From Chitinophaga pinensis (GTDB lineage: Bacteria; Bacteroidota; Bacteroidia; Chitinophagales; Chitinophagaceae): 64,000 bases of DNA. Of the stretch, positions 55,664 to 63,760 are shown one piece after another. Below the pieces are notes generated by a model. It worked only from the letters and a program-made list of their open reading frames with translations, did not search any database and was not told the DNA's origin. Both the position numbers and the translations under genes were made by a program. How positions within the stretch are numbered: position 1 is the first letter of the stretch; the number at the start of each line of letters is the position of its first letter. The stretch is taken from the NCBI RefSeq assembly GCF_007896845.1, contig NZ_VOHS01000001.1, positions 186,001-250,000 on the forward strand, given 5' to 3'.

Positions 55664-56419
55664 ATGCAATCAGAACAAGCATTACCCGAACTGCTCATCA
55701 AAATGGCGGATGATGAACTCATAATTGGCCATCGCAATTCAGAATGGACTGGCTTAGGACCGGTCATGGAAGAAGATATTGCATTCTCCTCTATGGCACA
55801 GGACAAGATCGGCCATGCCTGGGCACTGTATCGTATACTACAGGAGCATTTCAATGGCAGCGATCCCGATCAGTTTGCATTTATGAGAGAAGCAGCAGAT
55901 TTCAAATGTTCCCAACTGGCTGAAATGCCAATCACTTCTTATGATTTCAGTCTGATGCGGCACTTTCTGTTTGATCATGCAGAGACCGTACGCTACCAGT
56001 CTTTTTCACAGAGCAGTTTTACGCCACTACAGCAACTGGCGGCGAAAATAAAAGGAGAGTTAAAGTATCATACACTACACGCAGATGCGTGGATACTGCA
56101 ACTCTGCGCCGCAGGAGCAGAAAGTAAAGGACGGATGCAACAGGCACTGGATAATTGCTTCCAGCTGGCAGGCGGCATTTTTGAACAAGGAGAAGCAGAG
56201 GAAGTGTTGATTGCTGAAAAGATATATCCCGGTGAAGCGGCGTTATATCAACAATGGCTGAACAATATATCACCCGTTATAGAAAAAGCCGGACTTACCC
56301 TGCCGCAAATGACCGCACCGGTTTATGGCGGACGTAAAGGACAGCATACAGAACATCTGCAACAATTATTAAACGAAATGGGAGAAGTATTCCGGCTGGA
56401 TCCGGAAGCTACCTGGTAG
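55664..56419 (+). CDS. paaC: 1,2-phenylacetyl-CoA epoxidase subunit PaaC
   Basis: 251 residues, ferritin-like like PaaA but without a complete iron site. DDELIIGHRNSEWTGLGPVM and FSSMAQDKIGHAWALYR are family signatures. It forms the stable heterodimer with PaaA. Confidence 0.94.
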   Translation: MQSEQALPELLIKMADDELIIGHRNSEWTGLGPVMEEDIAFSSMAQDKIGHAWALYRILQEHFNGSDPDQFAFMREAADFKCSQLAEMPITSYDFSLMRHFLFDHAETVRYQSFSQSSFTPLQQLAAKIKGELKYHTLHADAWILQLCAAGAESKGRMQQALDNCFQLAGGIFEQGEAEEVLIAEKIYPGEAALYQQWLNNISPVIEKAGLTLPQMTAPVYGGRKGQHTEHLQQLLNEMGEVFRLDPEATW

Positions 56420-56431
56420 AAAAAAACGGAT

Positions 56432-56923
56432 ATGCAAACAATTACCACATTACAGGCTGTTTACAATGCCCTTGACCACGTTATGGACCCTGAAATCCCT
56501 GTACTGAGCGTACTCGAGCTGGGTATGATCACAGATGTAAAGGTTGATCTGGAAGGGGTACACGTTAAAATGATCCCTACTTTTTCTGCATGCCCGGCTA
56601 TCGATGTTATCAAAGAGAACATCGCGAGTGCAGTAGAAAGAGAGCTGCAGATGCCCGCTATAGTTACAGTTGACAAAGAGGTGAACTGGAACAGCAATCG
56701 TCTGACGGAGACCGCAAAAGAGAAGTTACGTAACTATGGTATTGCTCCTCCCGGCAAACATGAAGGCGAGGTAAACCTTGATATGCTGATCAAAGTGAGT
56801 TGTCCACATTGCGGTAGTGAAAACACCTATCTGCGTTCTCCATTTGGATCTGCACTTTGCAGAGCGCTGCATTTCTGCAAGGAATGCGGGATGATGTTTG
56901 AACAGTTCAAACCGCTCTCATAA
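56432..56923 (+). CDS. paaD: Phenylacetate degradation protein PaaD (MIP18-type iron-sulfur assembly factor)
   Basis: 163 residues. The N-terminal MIP18/DUF59 domain has MDPEIPVLSVLELGMITDV and PTFSACPAIDVI. The C-terminal four-cysteine ribbon is CPHCG...FCKECGMMF. PaaD matures the Fe-S cluster of the reductase PaaE. paaE does not follow here, so the reductase must be encoded outside the window. Confidence 0.93.
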   Translation: MQTITTLQAVYNALDHVMDPEIPVLSVLELGMITDVKVDLEGVHVKMIPTFSACPAIDVIKENIASAVERELQMPAIVTVDKEVNWNSNRLTETAKEKLRNYGIAPPGKHEGEVNLDMLIKVSCPHCGSENTYLRSPFGSALCRALHFCKECGMMFEQFKPLS

Positions 56924-56980
56924 GGATACACATATATATGTCCTTATTATTCACTACTTTCACGCTCAAAAAACCGGGGC

Positions 56981-57549
56981 ATGAAGATAGGCTTGTATTT
57001 GGATCATTTAATCCTGTACATACCGGACACCTGATAATAGCGAATTATATAGCATACAATTCAGACCTTGATAAAGTATGGTTAGTGGTTTCACCACAAA
57101 ACCCATTAAAACCAGCTGGATCATTATTGAATGAGCATACCCGTTTTCATCTGGTGGAACTGGCCATTAAGGACGAACCCAAATTAAGAGCAAGCAATAT
57201 CGAATTTTCGCTGCCCAGACCTTCTTTTACCATAGATACACTGACTTATCTGTCAGAGAAATTTCCCACGCAGGAGTTCGTCATTATTATGGGAAGTGAT
57301 AGCTTCAAGAACATTACCCGTTGGAAAAATTATCAGCACATCATCAAACATTACCCCATCTGTGTGTATCTGCGCCCCGGTCATGAAGTGACAGAGACGC
57401 ATGGTGCACAGGTAGAAATATTAAAGGCCCCCATGCTGGATATTTCTTCTACTGATATCCGTAAGTGGATACAGGAAGGAAAGCCTATCCGTTATATGGT
57501 GCCGGATAATGTGGCGGCCTATATCGCAGAGAATAATTATTATAAATAA
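56981..57549 (+). pseudogene. nadD: Nicotinate-nucleotide adenylyltransferase, apparent one-base frameshift near the start
   Basis: From 57000 the sequence reads FGSFNPVHTGHLIIANYIAY, with the nucleotidyltransferase (T/H)xGH motif, PRPSFTIDTL and ISSTDIRKWI: a normal NadD. The expected start MKIGLYFGSFNP is present at 56981 (ATGAAGATAGGCTTG) but in another frame. One extra T in the TTT run at 56998-57000 joins them and gives 189 residues, the usual length. As given, the frame can only start at 56938 with an unrelated 20-residue leader. NadD makes NaAD in NAD synthesis and is essential, so a sequencing error is the likely cause. Confidence 0.87.
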
Positions 57550-57550
57550 C

Positions 57551-58585
57551 TCACTGTTTGATACGCACTTCGCGCTTCTTTGTAAAGAATTCATTTGAGT
57601 AGATCTCCAGTAGCAGGATAAACATGGAGATCAGTAAAGGACCAAAGATCAATCCTATAAAACCGAAGAGATTCACACCTATCAGCACGCCGAACACAGT
57701 AATCAAAGGATGCACATCTCCGATCCTTTTGGCTAACACAAAGCGGAATATATTATCTGAAGTGCCTACAACCGCAAAGCCATATACCAGTATACCAATG
57801 CCCTGCCATGTCATACCGGTACCAATCAGATAAAGTCCCATAGGCACATATACAGCAGCCGCGCCTACTACAGGCAGCATAGCGGTGAAACAGGTGACTG
57901 CAAACCAGAAAACCGGCTGTGGTACCTGAAAAATAAAGTATCCGATAATAGATACCACACCTTGAATGAGTGCAATAGCGGGGATCCCGACAGCATTGGC
58001 AATCACCAGTTTATGGAATTCTGTCCCCAGACGGAGTACGTTCTCATCTTTCAAAGGAATATATTCATACAACCATGCTTCCATCTCTCTGGCGTTTACA
58101 AGCATGAAGTACAAAATGAAATAGAGTATAGCGATGGCTGTTAGTGTATTGAAAGTGGCGCCCAGCAAGGTTGGCAAAACAGAAGTGAGGTAACCCTGCA
58201 GGCGTTCCAGTTTCACCTGTGACAGCACATCGAAGTTGGTGGAGTCTTTTATACGAAGGTTCAGCTTTTCGATACCGGCGACCATTTCCTGCGAGTGGGA
58301 AACTGCATATCCTATCTTATCTGTAAGCATATTGATCAGCATACCAAAAGGTAGCAGGACGATGATGAAGGAGAGGAACATCAGCAGGGCGGCAGCGAGA
58401 CTCTTTTTCCAGTTACGTTTTTCTACCAGCCTGAACATGAATTTCCTGCTTAGTATATACATGGTAACAGCGCCGAGAAATCCGGGGAAAAATGTATACA
58501 ATTCTTTAAAAAGTACATACGCCAGTAGCAGAATGATAAGCAGAAAGCTAACTTGTTTTATACGCTCGTTGTCTATTACGCTCAT
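57551..58585 (-). CDS. AI-2E family transporter (PerM/YdiK type)
   Basis: 344 residues with about eight membrane helices. LFKELYTFFPGFLGAVTMYI, FAVVGTSDNIFRFVLAKRIG and GFIGLIFGPLLISMFILLL are family features. Members export small molecules or ions; the autoinducer name is historical and the substrate here is unknown. It ends one base after the nadD stop codon region, convergent. Confidence 0.87.
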   Translation of the reverse strand: MSVIDNERIKQVSFLLIILLLAYVLFKELYTFFPGFLGAVTMYILSRKFMFRLVEKRNWKKSLAAALLMFLSFIIVLLPFGMLINMLTDKIGYAVSHSQEMVAGIEKLNLRIKDSTNFDVLSQVKLERLQGYLTSVLPTLLGATFNTLTAIAILYFILYFMLVNAREMEAWLYEYIPLKDENVLRLGTEFHKLVIANAVGIPAIALIQGVVSIIGYFIFQVPQPVFWFAVTCFTAMLPVVGAAAVYVPMGLYLIGTGMTWQGIGILVYGFAVVGTSDNIFRFVLAKRIGDVHPLITVFGVLIGVNLFGFIGLIFGPLLISMFILLLEIYSNEFFTKKREVRIKQ

Positions 58586-58842
58586 GAGGTTAAGGTTATT
58601 CTGTCAAGAGATATAGCTATCGTGCAAAAAGAATACCGTTCACGGCAATATTTTCATGTACTATAAAACTAAACTATTAATGGCTGTAAAGTGTTTAAAC
58701 AGTGCAGATTATTGAACATGTATCAGTAATAAATAAATATTCTTTAACAGTTATCGTAAGGAGATCGGAATTATTGGAATAATGTTTGTTTTCTGTACAG
58801 TACGATTGTAAAATCATTGTTCACTTTAAAAAACTTTATTTT
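58586..58842. other. Intergenic region upstream of the YtxH gene
   Basis: About 260 bases, AT-rich. In-frame codons upstream of 58843 (from 58786) are poor coding sequence. No other feature is seen. Confidence 0.4.
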
Positions 58843-59040
58843 ATGGCAAGCAACAGTTCAAAAGCAGTTGTATCATTCATTGTTGGCGCAGCAGTAGGAG
58901 TAGCAGTTGGCTATTTTCTGAATTCTGACAAGAAAGATGAATTGGTAGATAAACTGAAATTCCAGGCAGATAAGCTGAAAGACAAGTTCAAGAAGAAAAA
59001 GGAACAATATGAGGATGCATTGGAAAATGAGTTAGCATAA
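58843..59040 (+). CDS. YtxH-domain small membrane protein
   Basis: 65 residues: one glycine/alanine-rich membrane helix (VSFIVGAAVGVAVGYFLN) and a Lys/Asp-rich amphipathic tail. This is the YtxH layout, associated with general stress in many bacteria. Start chosen at MASNSSKAV because that is the family start. It is the first of three closely spaced genes. Confidence 0.8.
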   Translation: MASNSSKAVVSFIVGAAVGVAVGYFLNSDKKDELVDKLKFQADKLKDKFKKKKEQYEDALENELA

Positions 59041-59066
59041 CCCTTGCTTGTACAAAAAAAATTTGC

Positions 59067-59507
59067 ATGGAAGATAATTTCGGCAATTACTTCAATCAGA
59101 CCGGCAAGGTTGCAAAGGAATACCTTGAAACCCGATTGGACCTGATTAAGCTTCAGGCAGCAGGAAAGCTATCGAAGGCCCTTGGGCTCTTCTTTTCATT
59201 GATACTGGCTTTCCTGCTGTTCTTTTTCGTTATCGTATTCCTTGGCATGGTGCTGGGATTCTGGATCGGTGAAATGACCAACAGTTTTACATTAGGATTT
59301 TCCTGCTCGGCGGGCCTGTTTGTAATACTACTGGGTATTATATTGGTCTTCAGAAAACCGCTCGTTCAAATCCCTTTATCCAATATGCTGGTGAAGGAAT
59401 TGTTGAATGAGATGGAAGTGGAGGAGAAGGATGATGAAGAAAAAGAAGCCAATGCGGTGAAGAAGTCTGAAGATGAAGAAGAGGAAGAATTATACGAACA
59501 ACTATAA
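59067..59507 (+). CDS. Phage-holin-superfamily (holin-X type) membrane protein
   Basis: 146 residues: an amphipathic N-terminus (AKEYLETRLDLIKLQAAGKL), two membrane helices (about 40-65 and 75-97) and a very acidic C-terminus (EEKDDEEKEANAV, EDEEEEELYEQL). The pattern is the holin-X/YqjE family found with YtxH proteins; it is not a phage gene here. Function is unproven. Confidence 0.8.
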   Translation: MEDNFGNYFNQTGKVAKEYLETRLDLIKLQAAGKLSKALGLFFSLILAFLLFFFVIVFLGMVLGFWIGEMTNSFTLGFSCSAGLFVILLGIILVFRKPLVQIPLSNMLVKELLNEMEVEEKDDEEKEANAVKKSEDEEEEELYEQL

Positions 59508-59541
59508 CAACGTTCAAAGCATTCATGATAAACTTTTACAC

Positions 59542-59913
59542 ATGCCCAAGGTGAAAGTAACGAGCCAGGACCTGTTACAAAAAGAAATTATCCGCCTGAA
59601 AAAACGTTCCCGTGCCCTTGAAAATGAGCTGGGAAACAGGGTGGAGCATCTTAAAGGTAACTATGGAAAAATGGCATTGAATTCCGTTATCCCGGGAAGC
59701 GCGAAACATTCGGGCGTACTGGGCATAGTAGGACGTGTCGCAAAAGTTGCCTGGCAGAGCGGCAGTTTCAAATCATTCACGACCAGTGCATTAATGACGG
59801 CACTGGAGTTTGCAGGCGTCCGTTTGGGCATTAACCTGTTTGACAAATTCCGTAAAAGCCGCAGCAAGAAGAAAAAGGCAAAAGCTGCGGCCGAAAGGCA
59901 AGAAGAAGATTAG
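59542..59913 (+). CDS. Unknown protein in the YtxH/holin-X cluster
   Basis: About 123 residues from MPKVKVTSQDLLQKEIIRLK. It is basic with a coiled-coil-like N-terminus, a hydrophobic middle (VIPGSAKHSGVLGIVGRVAK) and a Lys/Arg-rich tail (KSRSKKKKAKAAA). Translation from 59473 would overlap the preceding gene by 35 bases and give a less natural leader. The basic tail contrasts with the acidic tail of the previous protein, so the two may interact; this is inference. Confidence 0.7.
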   Translation: MPKVKVTSQDLLQKEIIRLKKRSRALENELGNRVEHLKGNYGKMALNSVIPGSAKHSGVLGIVGRVAKVAWQSGSFKSFTTSALMTALEFAGVRLGINLFDKFRKSRSKKKKAKAAAERQEED

Positions 59914-59924
59914 AAAAAGGTTTG

Positions 59925-60950
59925 TTATCCCCAAACCTTTGTTCCTTCACTACAGTTAGCGCAAATATCAATATTGGCGCGTCCTTTCTGAATCTGTGTT
60001 CTGAATTGAATATACTTATCGTTGTGCCACAACTCTTTCAGAGACTCTTTCTTGAGATCTCCCAATTTGTGTTGTGCATCCTTGTCAAAGCAACAAGGAA
60101 CTACGAGTCCATCCCAGGTAATAACAGGAGCGTGCCATAAGCGCCAGCAATGGTTACCCATCTTATTTTTGATAGCGTAGGTGCCATCTTCATTGCGATG
60201 ATAACGGCTGTATTTATCAATGGTAGGAATCAGGCGGTTGCCTTCTTCATAATCATATACCTGTGCGGTTTTAAAACGTACTTCATCTACACCAATCTCT
60301 TTTGCCAGCAGTTTAATGTCTTCGATCTGGTGTTCATTTGGTTTCACAACCAGAAACTGGAAGAACACAAAGGGTGTTTTTGACTTCAGTTCTTTTTTCC
60401 ACTTCACAATATTCTTTGCACCCTGAATGACTTTATCGAGATTACCACCCACACGATATTGTGTATATACATCTTGAGTAGTACCGTCAATCGAGATGAT
60501 CAATCTGTCCAGACCACTTTCCACTGTTTTACGGGCATTTTCATCTGTCATGTAATGCGCGTTGGTAGAGGTCGCGGTATAGATACCTTTGTCATGTGCA
60601 TACTTCACCATTTCGAGGAAGCCCGGATTCAGATAGGGTTCTCCCTGAAAGTAGAAGATCAGGTATAATAGTTCTTTATAGATCTCATCGATGGTCTTCC
60701 TGAAAAAGTCCTGCTGCAGCATACCCGTAGGGCGGGTAAAAGCGCGGAGACCACTTGGGCATTCCGGACATCTCAGGTTACAGGATGTTGTCGGTTCAAA
60801 AGACACGGATATTGGATAACCCCATTGTATAGGCTTACCAGTCCACTTGCTTACAAAATAACTACTCAGTACCTTACCGGCGTTCCAGGCGCGGCGGAGC
60901 GTGAACTTAGAAAGCAGATTGAGGCTATCATTAAGATTAAATTCTGGCAT
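59925..60950 (-). CDS. Radical SAM protein with SPASM-like C-terminus
   Basis: 341 residues. The iron-sulfur motif CNLRCPEC gives C57, C61 and C64. ATSTNAHYMTDENARKTVES and LIISIDGTTQDVYTQYRVGG are typical of the MoaA/NifB-like group. A C-terminal cysteine cluster (VVPCCFDKDAQHKLGDL, then IDICANCSEG) is the SPASM auxiliary cluster site. The substrate is unknown. Confidence 0.88.
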   Translation of the reverse strand: MPEFNLNDSLNLLSKFTLRRAWNAGKVLSSYFVSKWTGKPIQWGYPISVSFEPTTSCNLRCPECPSGLRAFTRPTGMLQQDFFRKTIDEIYKELLYLIFYFQGEPYLNPGFLEMVKYAHDKGIYTATSTNAHYMTDENARKTVESGLDRLIISIDGTTQDVYTQYRVGGNLDKVIQGAKNIVKWKKELKSKTPFVFFQFLVVKPNEHQIEDIKLLAKEIGVDEVRFKTAQVYDYEEGNRLIPTIDKYSRYHRNEDGTYAIKNKMGNHCWRLWHAPVITWDGLVVPCCFDKDAQHKLGDLKKESLKELWHNDKYIQFRTQIQKGRANIDICANCSEGTKVWG

Positions 60951-61072
60951 AACAACATCACTTATTATTGTAAAAATAAGATAACTACGCGGGTTATGTA
61001 TAATAATAATTATACTTGCTGTGAAATTTGGAAAACCTTCCTATTTAATGCGAAAGCTGAATCAGTTTAAAA

Positions 61073-61840
61073 GTGTCAAAACTCCGAATTAAGAAGTCCA
61101 GGCGTCTGGTTTTCGTCTTTTTATTCCTCCTATGTCTGGCTGCTGGTGGCTGGCTATGGTGGCTGGACAAAGAAGATGCCATCAATTTTGTACGATACGA
61201 AGAATTTGGTATTGATATGCCAGTGAATTATTCCATTCATGGAATAGATGTATCGAAGTTTCAGAAAAATATCAACTGGTCCGCCGTAGAGCAGATGCAG
61301 GTGGACAGAATCCATATATCATTTGCATTCATTAAGGCCACTGAGGGGATCACCCGTCAGGATGCTTCATTTAAAACGAACTGGCAGAAAGCGAAGAAAG
61401 CCGGAATCGTACGTGGGGCCTATCATTTCTTTTATTCCACAAGAGATCCGCTGAAGCAGGTGATTAATTTTCAGAATGTAGTACAGCTTGAATCAGGCGA
61501 CTTACCACCTGTGCTGGATATAGAGGTGCATAATAACCAGCCTGCTGCTGTGATCCGTTCTACTGCGAGGATCTGGTTGGAGGAAATGGAAAAGGCATAC
61601 GGTGTTAAGCCGATCATTTATACCAACATACACTTTTACGAGACCTATCTTGGAGAAGAGTTTGACAAGTATCCATTGTGGCTGGCGCATTATTACCAGA
61701 AAGAACGACCTTCGACAAAGAGACAGTGGTTATTCTGGCAGCACAGCGATATAGGCAGGGTGAACGGTATCCGTACAACCGTTGACTTTAACGTATTCAG
61801 AGGGGACAGCCTGGCACTGCGGAAACTATGTCTTCCTTAA
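61073..61840 (+). CDS. Glycoside hydrolase family 25 lysozyme
   Basis: 255 residues, GTG start. A basic head and one membrane anchor or signal (VFVFLFLLCLAAGGWLWWL) are followed by the GH25 domain: GIDVSKFQ (D59), IKATEG (E91), AYHFFYSTRDP and PVLDIE (D149, E151). It cleaves the N-acetylmuramyl beta-1,4 link of peptidoglycan on the periplasmic side. The next gene overlaps or follows immediately. Confidence 0.88.
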   Translation: MSKLRIKKSRRLVFVFLFLLCLAAGGWLWWLDKEDAINFVRYEEFGIDMPVNYSIHGIDVSKFQKNINWSAVEQMQVDRIHISFAFIKATEGITRQDASFKTNWQKAKKAGIVRGAYHFFYSTRDPLKQVINFQNVVQLESGDLPPVLDIEVHNNQPAAVIRSTARIWLEEMEKAYGVKPIIYTNIHFYETYLGEEFDKYPLWLAHYYQKERPSTKRQWLFWQHSDIGRVNGIRTTVDFNVFRGDSLALRKLCLP

Positions 61841-61860
61841 TTCATCAAAAAAGAGCAGAT

Positions 61861-62139
61861 ATGGAATCACAGGAGCCGCAACAGGACAGGAAAGAACCAT
61901 TTGATATGAGGATCGTGCAATATTTCGTGAGAATAATGCGGACGGTATTCCTCTTCTTTTTCTGGATGATGATCAATGTTTTCCTTGGGTTATATTTAGG
62001 CTTTGCCATTCCGGAAGAATCGACACCCGGAAGAATGATTTTCTTTTATAGCTGGTTTGTGCTTTCCCTTGCAGGGTATCTGTTTATTGTGATAAGGATG
62101 TGGCGAAAGGGGGGTAAGGTACAGGACAACTATGAATAA
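61861..62139 (+). CDS. Small membrane protein of unknown function
   Basis: 92 residues from MESQEPQQDRKEPFD; a start at 61828 would overlap the lysozyme gene by 13 bases. Two membrane helices (about 30-50 and 60-80) and a short basic end (RMWRKGGK). No family recognised. Confidence 0.65.
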   Translation: MESQEPQQDRKEPFDMRIVQYFVRIMRTVFLFFFWMMINVFLGLYLGFAIPEESTPGRMIFFYSWFVLSLAGYLFIVIRMWRKGGKVQDNYE

Positions 62140-62146
62140 AAAAGAA

Positions 62147-62210
62147 AGTGATCAATCATGAAGATTTACACATCGAACTTCCGTTCTCAGTAAAGTCACA
62201 ATTGATCACT
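62147..62210. repeat. Inverted repeat between convergent genes
   Basis: AGTGATCAAT (62147-62156) and ATTGATCACT (62201-62210), perfect 10-bp arms, 44-base loop. The core TTGATCA is shared with the inverted repeat at 41930-41985. It may act as a terminator for the convergent genes. Confidence 0.5.
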
Positions 62211-62217
62211 ATAAACC

Positions 62218-62430
62218 TTACAGCAACGTCGTCTGTTGCAAATATGCCTGTTGCATACCTTTTATGATGCGGGCAACATCTTCCTCAGACTTTCCCGTTT
62301 TACGTTCAAGTCTGACATACAGCTCCCTTTCCTTACCTCTTTCAAACACTAAATCTTCGTCTGAAAGTTCTGTAAAACGCTGTTTCAGCAGTTTTTTCAG
62401 TACCGACCACTGGTATCCCCGGATGTTCAT
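62218..62430 (-). CDS. CsbD-like stress protein
   Basis: About 70 residues from MNIRGYQWSVLKKLLKQRF; the frame is open to 62481. The pattern W..LK..LKQRF.ELSDEDL, then ERGKERELYVRL and KTGKSEEDVARII follows CsbD/YjbJ proteins, small helical proteins induced by stress. Assignment is by pattern only. Confidence 0.7.
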   Translation of the reverse strand: MNIRGYQWSVLKKLLKQRFTELSDEDLVFERGKERELYVRLERKTGKSEEDVARIIKGMQQAYLQQTTLL

Positions 62431-62481
62431 AGTAGCATTTTTATAATTGTTATTGAATTTATATGTAGTAGTAATATCCAA

Positions 62482-62946
62482 GTTGCCAATTTTCGATTCC
62501 TGTTCCGTGTCAATCCTTCAGGGTAACTGTCATGAATTGCTGAGGTATAACTATCGTGGTTATCAACACGGGCGGAATATATAATGTTCAAAGTCTATGC
62601 CATCTGCGGGTAATCAAAATGTTAAAAAAAGATAAGCTCTTCTACCGCATTTCCTTTGCAGTAGCCTGTTTGTACTTGAATGAGTAGTTTTTATAGGGTG
62701 TTTTTGACTGCTAAAAAAACTGCTAAAACGTATAGGCAGTACGTTGTGCAATCTATTGCACCAGCCACGGCTACTACCATGATGTGGAGGATGCTGCACA
62801 TAGCTTACAACGTTTTGGGGCGCATTTTGTGGAAAGCATTACTCAGAACTATAATAGAATGCCCAATTATCAAGGATTTGACAGCTGGAACAGACTTTGC
62901 AAAGTATAAAGTGTAACCGACAAGCAAACATTCTAAAACGGAACAT
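62482..62946. other. Long intergenic region
   Basis: About 465 bases. A 78-codon open stretch (62680-62916) has odd composition, no recognisable domain and no ribosome-binding site, so it is not called. No RNA or hairpin is recognised. Confidence 0.45.
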
Positions 62947-63132
62947 ATGCTAAGTGAAAAAGAAAAAGACGATAAGAAGTCTTCTGAAGAGTATAATCAG
63001 CCGGAACAGCATCCCGTTGAAGTGTTAAAAACAAGTAAAGCAGATAATTCCCGCAATCCGCTGCACGGAGATCTCTCCGAAGAACCTGAAAAGGAAAATG
63101 CAGTGGTGCGCGATCAAGATAATAAAGACTAA
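62947..63132 (+). CDS. Small hydrophilic acidic protein of unknown function
   Basis: 61 residues, almost wholly charged or polar (MLSEKEKDDKKSSEEYNQPE), no hydrophobic core, so probably disordered. It is followed by a convincing terminator in the same orientation, which supports it as a gene. Not recognised. Confidence 0.6.
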   Translation: MLSEKEKDDKKSSEEYNQPEQHPVEVLKTSKADNSRNPLHGDLSEEPEKENAVVRDQDNKD

Positions 63133-63227
63133 ATCGTTACCATAGATTTATTAGATTAACCTTAATATCCAACTGAGGAAAAACGAATTAGTAAAACTTC
63201 TTCTTTAATGTTGTGGTGTATAGCAGG

Positions 63228-63255
63228 CCGTCCCATTCATGGGATGGTTTTCTTT
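63228..63255 (+). terminator. Terminator downstream of the small acidic gene
   Basis: Stem CCGTCCCA / TGGGATGG with one G-T pair, loop TTCA, then TTTTCTTTTTTT. Confidence 0.78.
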
Positions 63256-63257
63256 TT

Positions 63258-63677
63258 TTAGCTACTATGGTCAGCAATTATCTTCCAGTTTCCCCTGATC
63301 TTCTTAATGAGCAGCGAAAAGTGTCCCTCCAGATCCCCAATTGTCCTTGTCAGGTGCCACTTTCCTACCACAAACCATGTATCATTGGATAATGGTTTCA
63401 TTTCCAGTATATTGAAATTCAGCTTGCCCATTGCGGCCGTGTCCGGATAGGAGCGTTTATAATTATCCAGTGTTGCCTGCCAGCCGTAGGTCGGCCCTCG
63501 TTTACCAATAAATATCAGCGAGTCAGATTTCCAATAGGTGCTCATAAAGGCATCCAGATCGCCCTGATTCCAGGAATTTGTTTGTTTCTGTAACAAGGCC
63601 TTGATGGCAGACTGTGGCTGTTGGGCATGGAGGCCGGCAAACGGAGCCGTCAACAGGATAAGGAACAGCAATAAACG
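63258..63677 (-). CDS. Secreted DUF4440/SnoaL-like protein
   Basis: 139 residues from MRLLLFLILLTAPFAGLHAQ, a signal peptide; the longer frame to 63725 would spoil it. The mature part (ALLQKQTNSWNQGDLDAFMS, YWKSDSLIFIGKRGPTYGW, LEGHFSLLIKKIRGNWKII) is a cystatin-like NTF2 fold of the DUF4440 type. Ligand unknown. Confidence 0.85.
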   Translation of the reverse strand, partial: RLLLFLILLTAPFAGLHAQQPQSAIKALLQKQTNSWNQGDLDAFMSTYWKSDSLIFIGKRGPTYGWQATLDNYKRSYPDTAAMGKLNFNILEMKPLSNDTWFVVGKWHLTRTIGDLEGHFSLLIKKIRGNWKIIADHSS

Positions 63678-63736
63678 CATGGTAATTTTTAGTAAAAGAT
63701 AAACAGTTTTTGCGAGGACGGGCAATATGATTGTAC

Positions 63737-63744
63737 TACATTTG
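63737..63744 (+). promoter_or_regulatory. Promoter -7 box of the DegT-type gene
   Basis: TACATTTG matches TAnnTTTG 16 bases before the ATG at 63761. TTTG at 63710-63713 could be the -33 box, though the 23-base spacing is a little long. Confidence 0.5.
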
Positions 63745-63760
63745 CAAAAATCAACAACTT

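Noticed and set aside
59067-59507. Prophage holin
   Set aside because: Holin-X type proteins with YtxH partners are chromosomal stress-type genes; no other phage gene is nearby. The GH25 lysozyme at 61073 has a membrane anchor and also lacks phage context.
62680-62916. 78-codon plus-strand frame
   Set aside because: No ribosome-binding site or recognisable family; composition unlike neighbouring genes.
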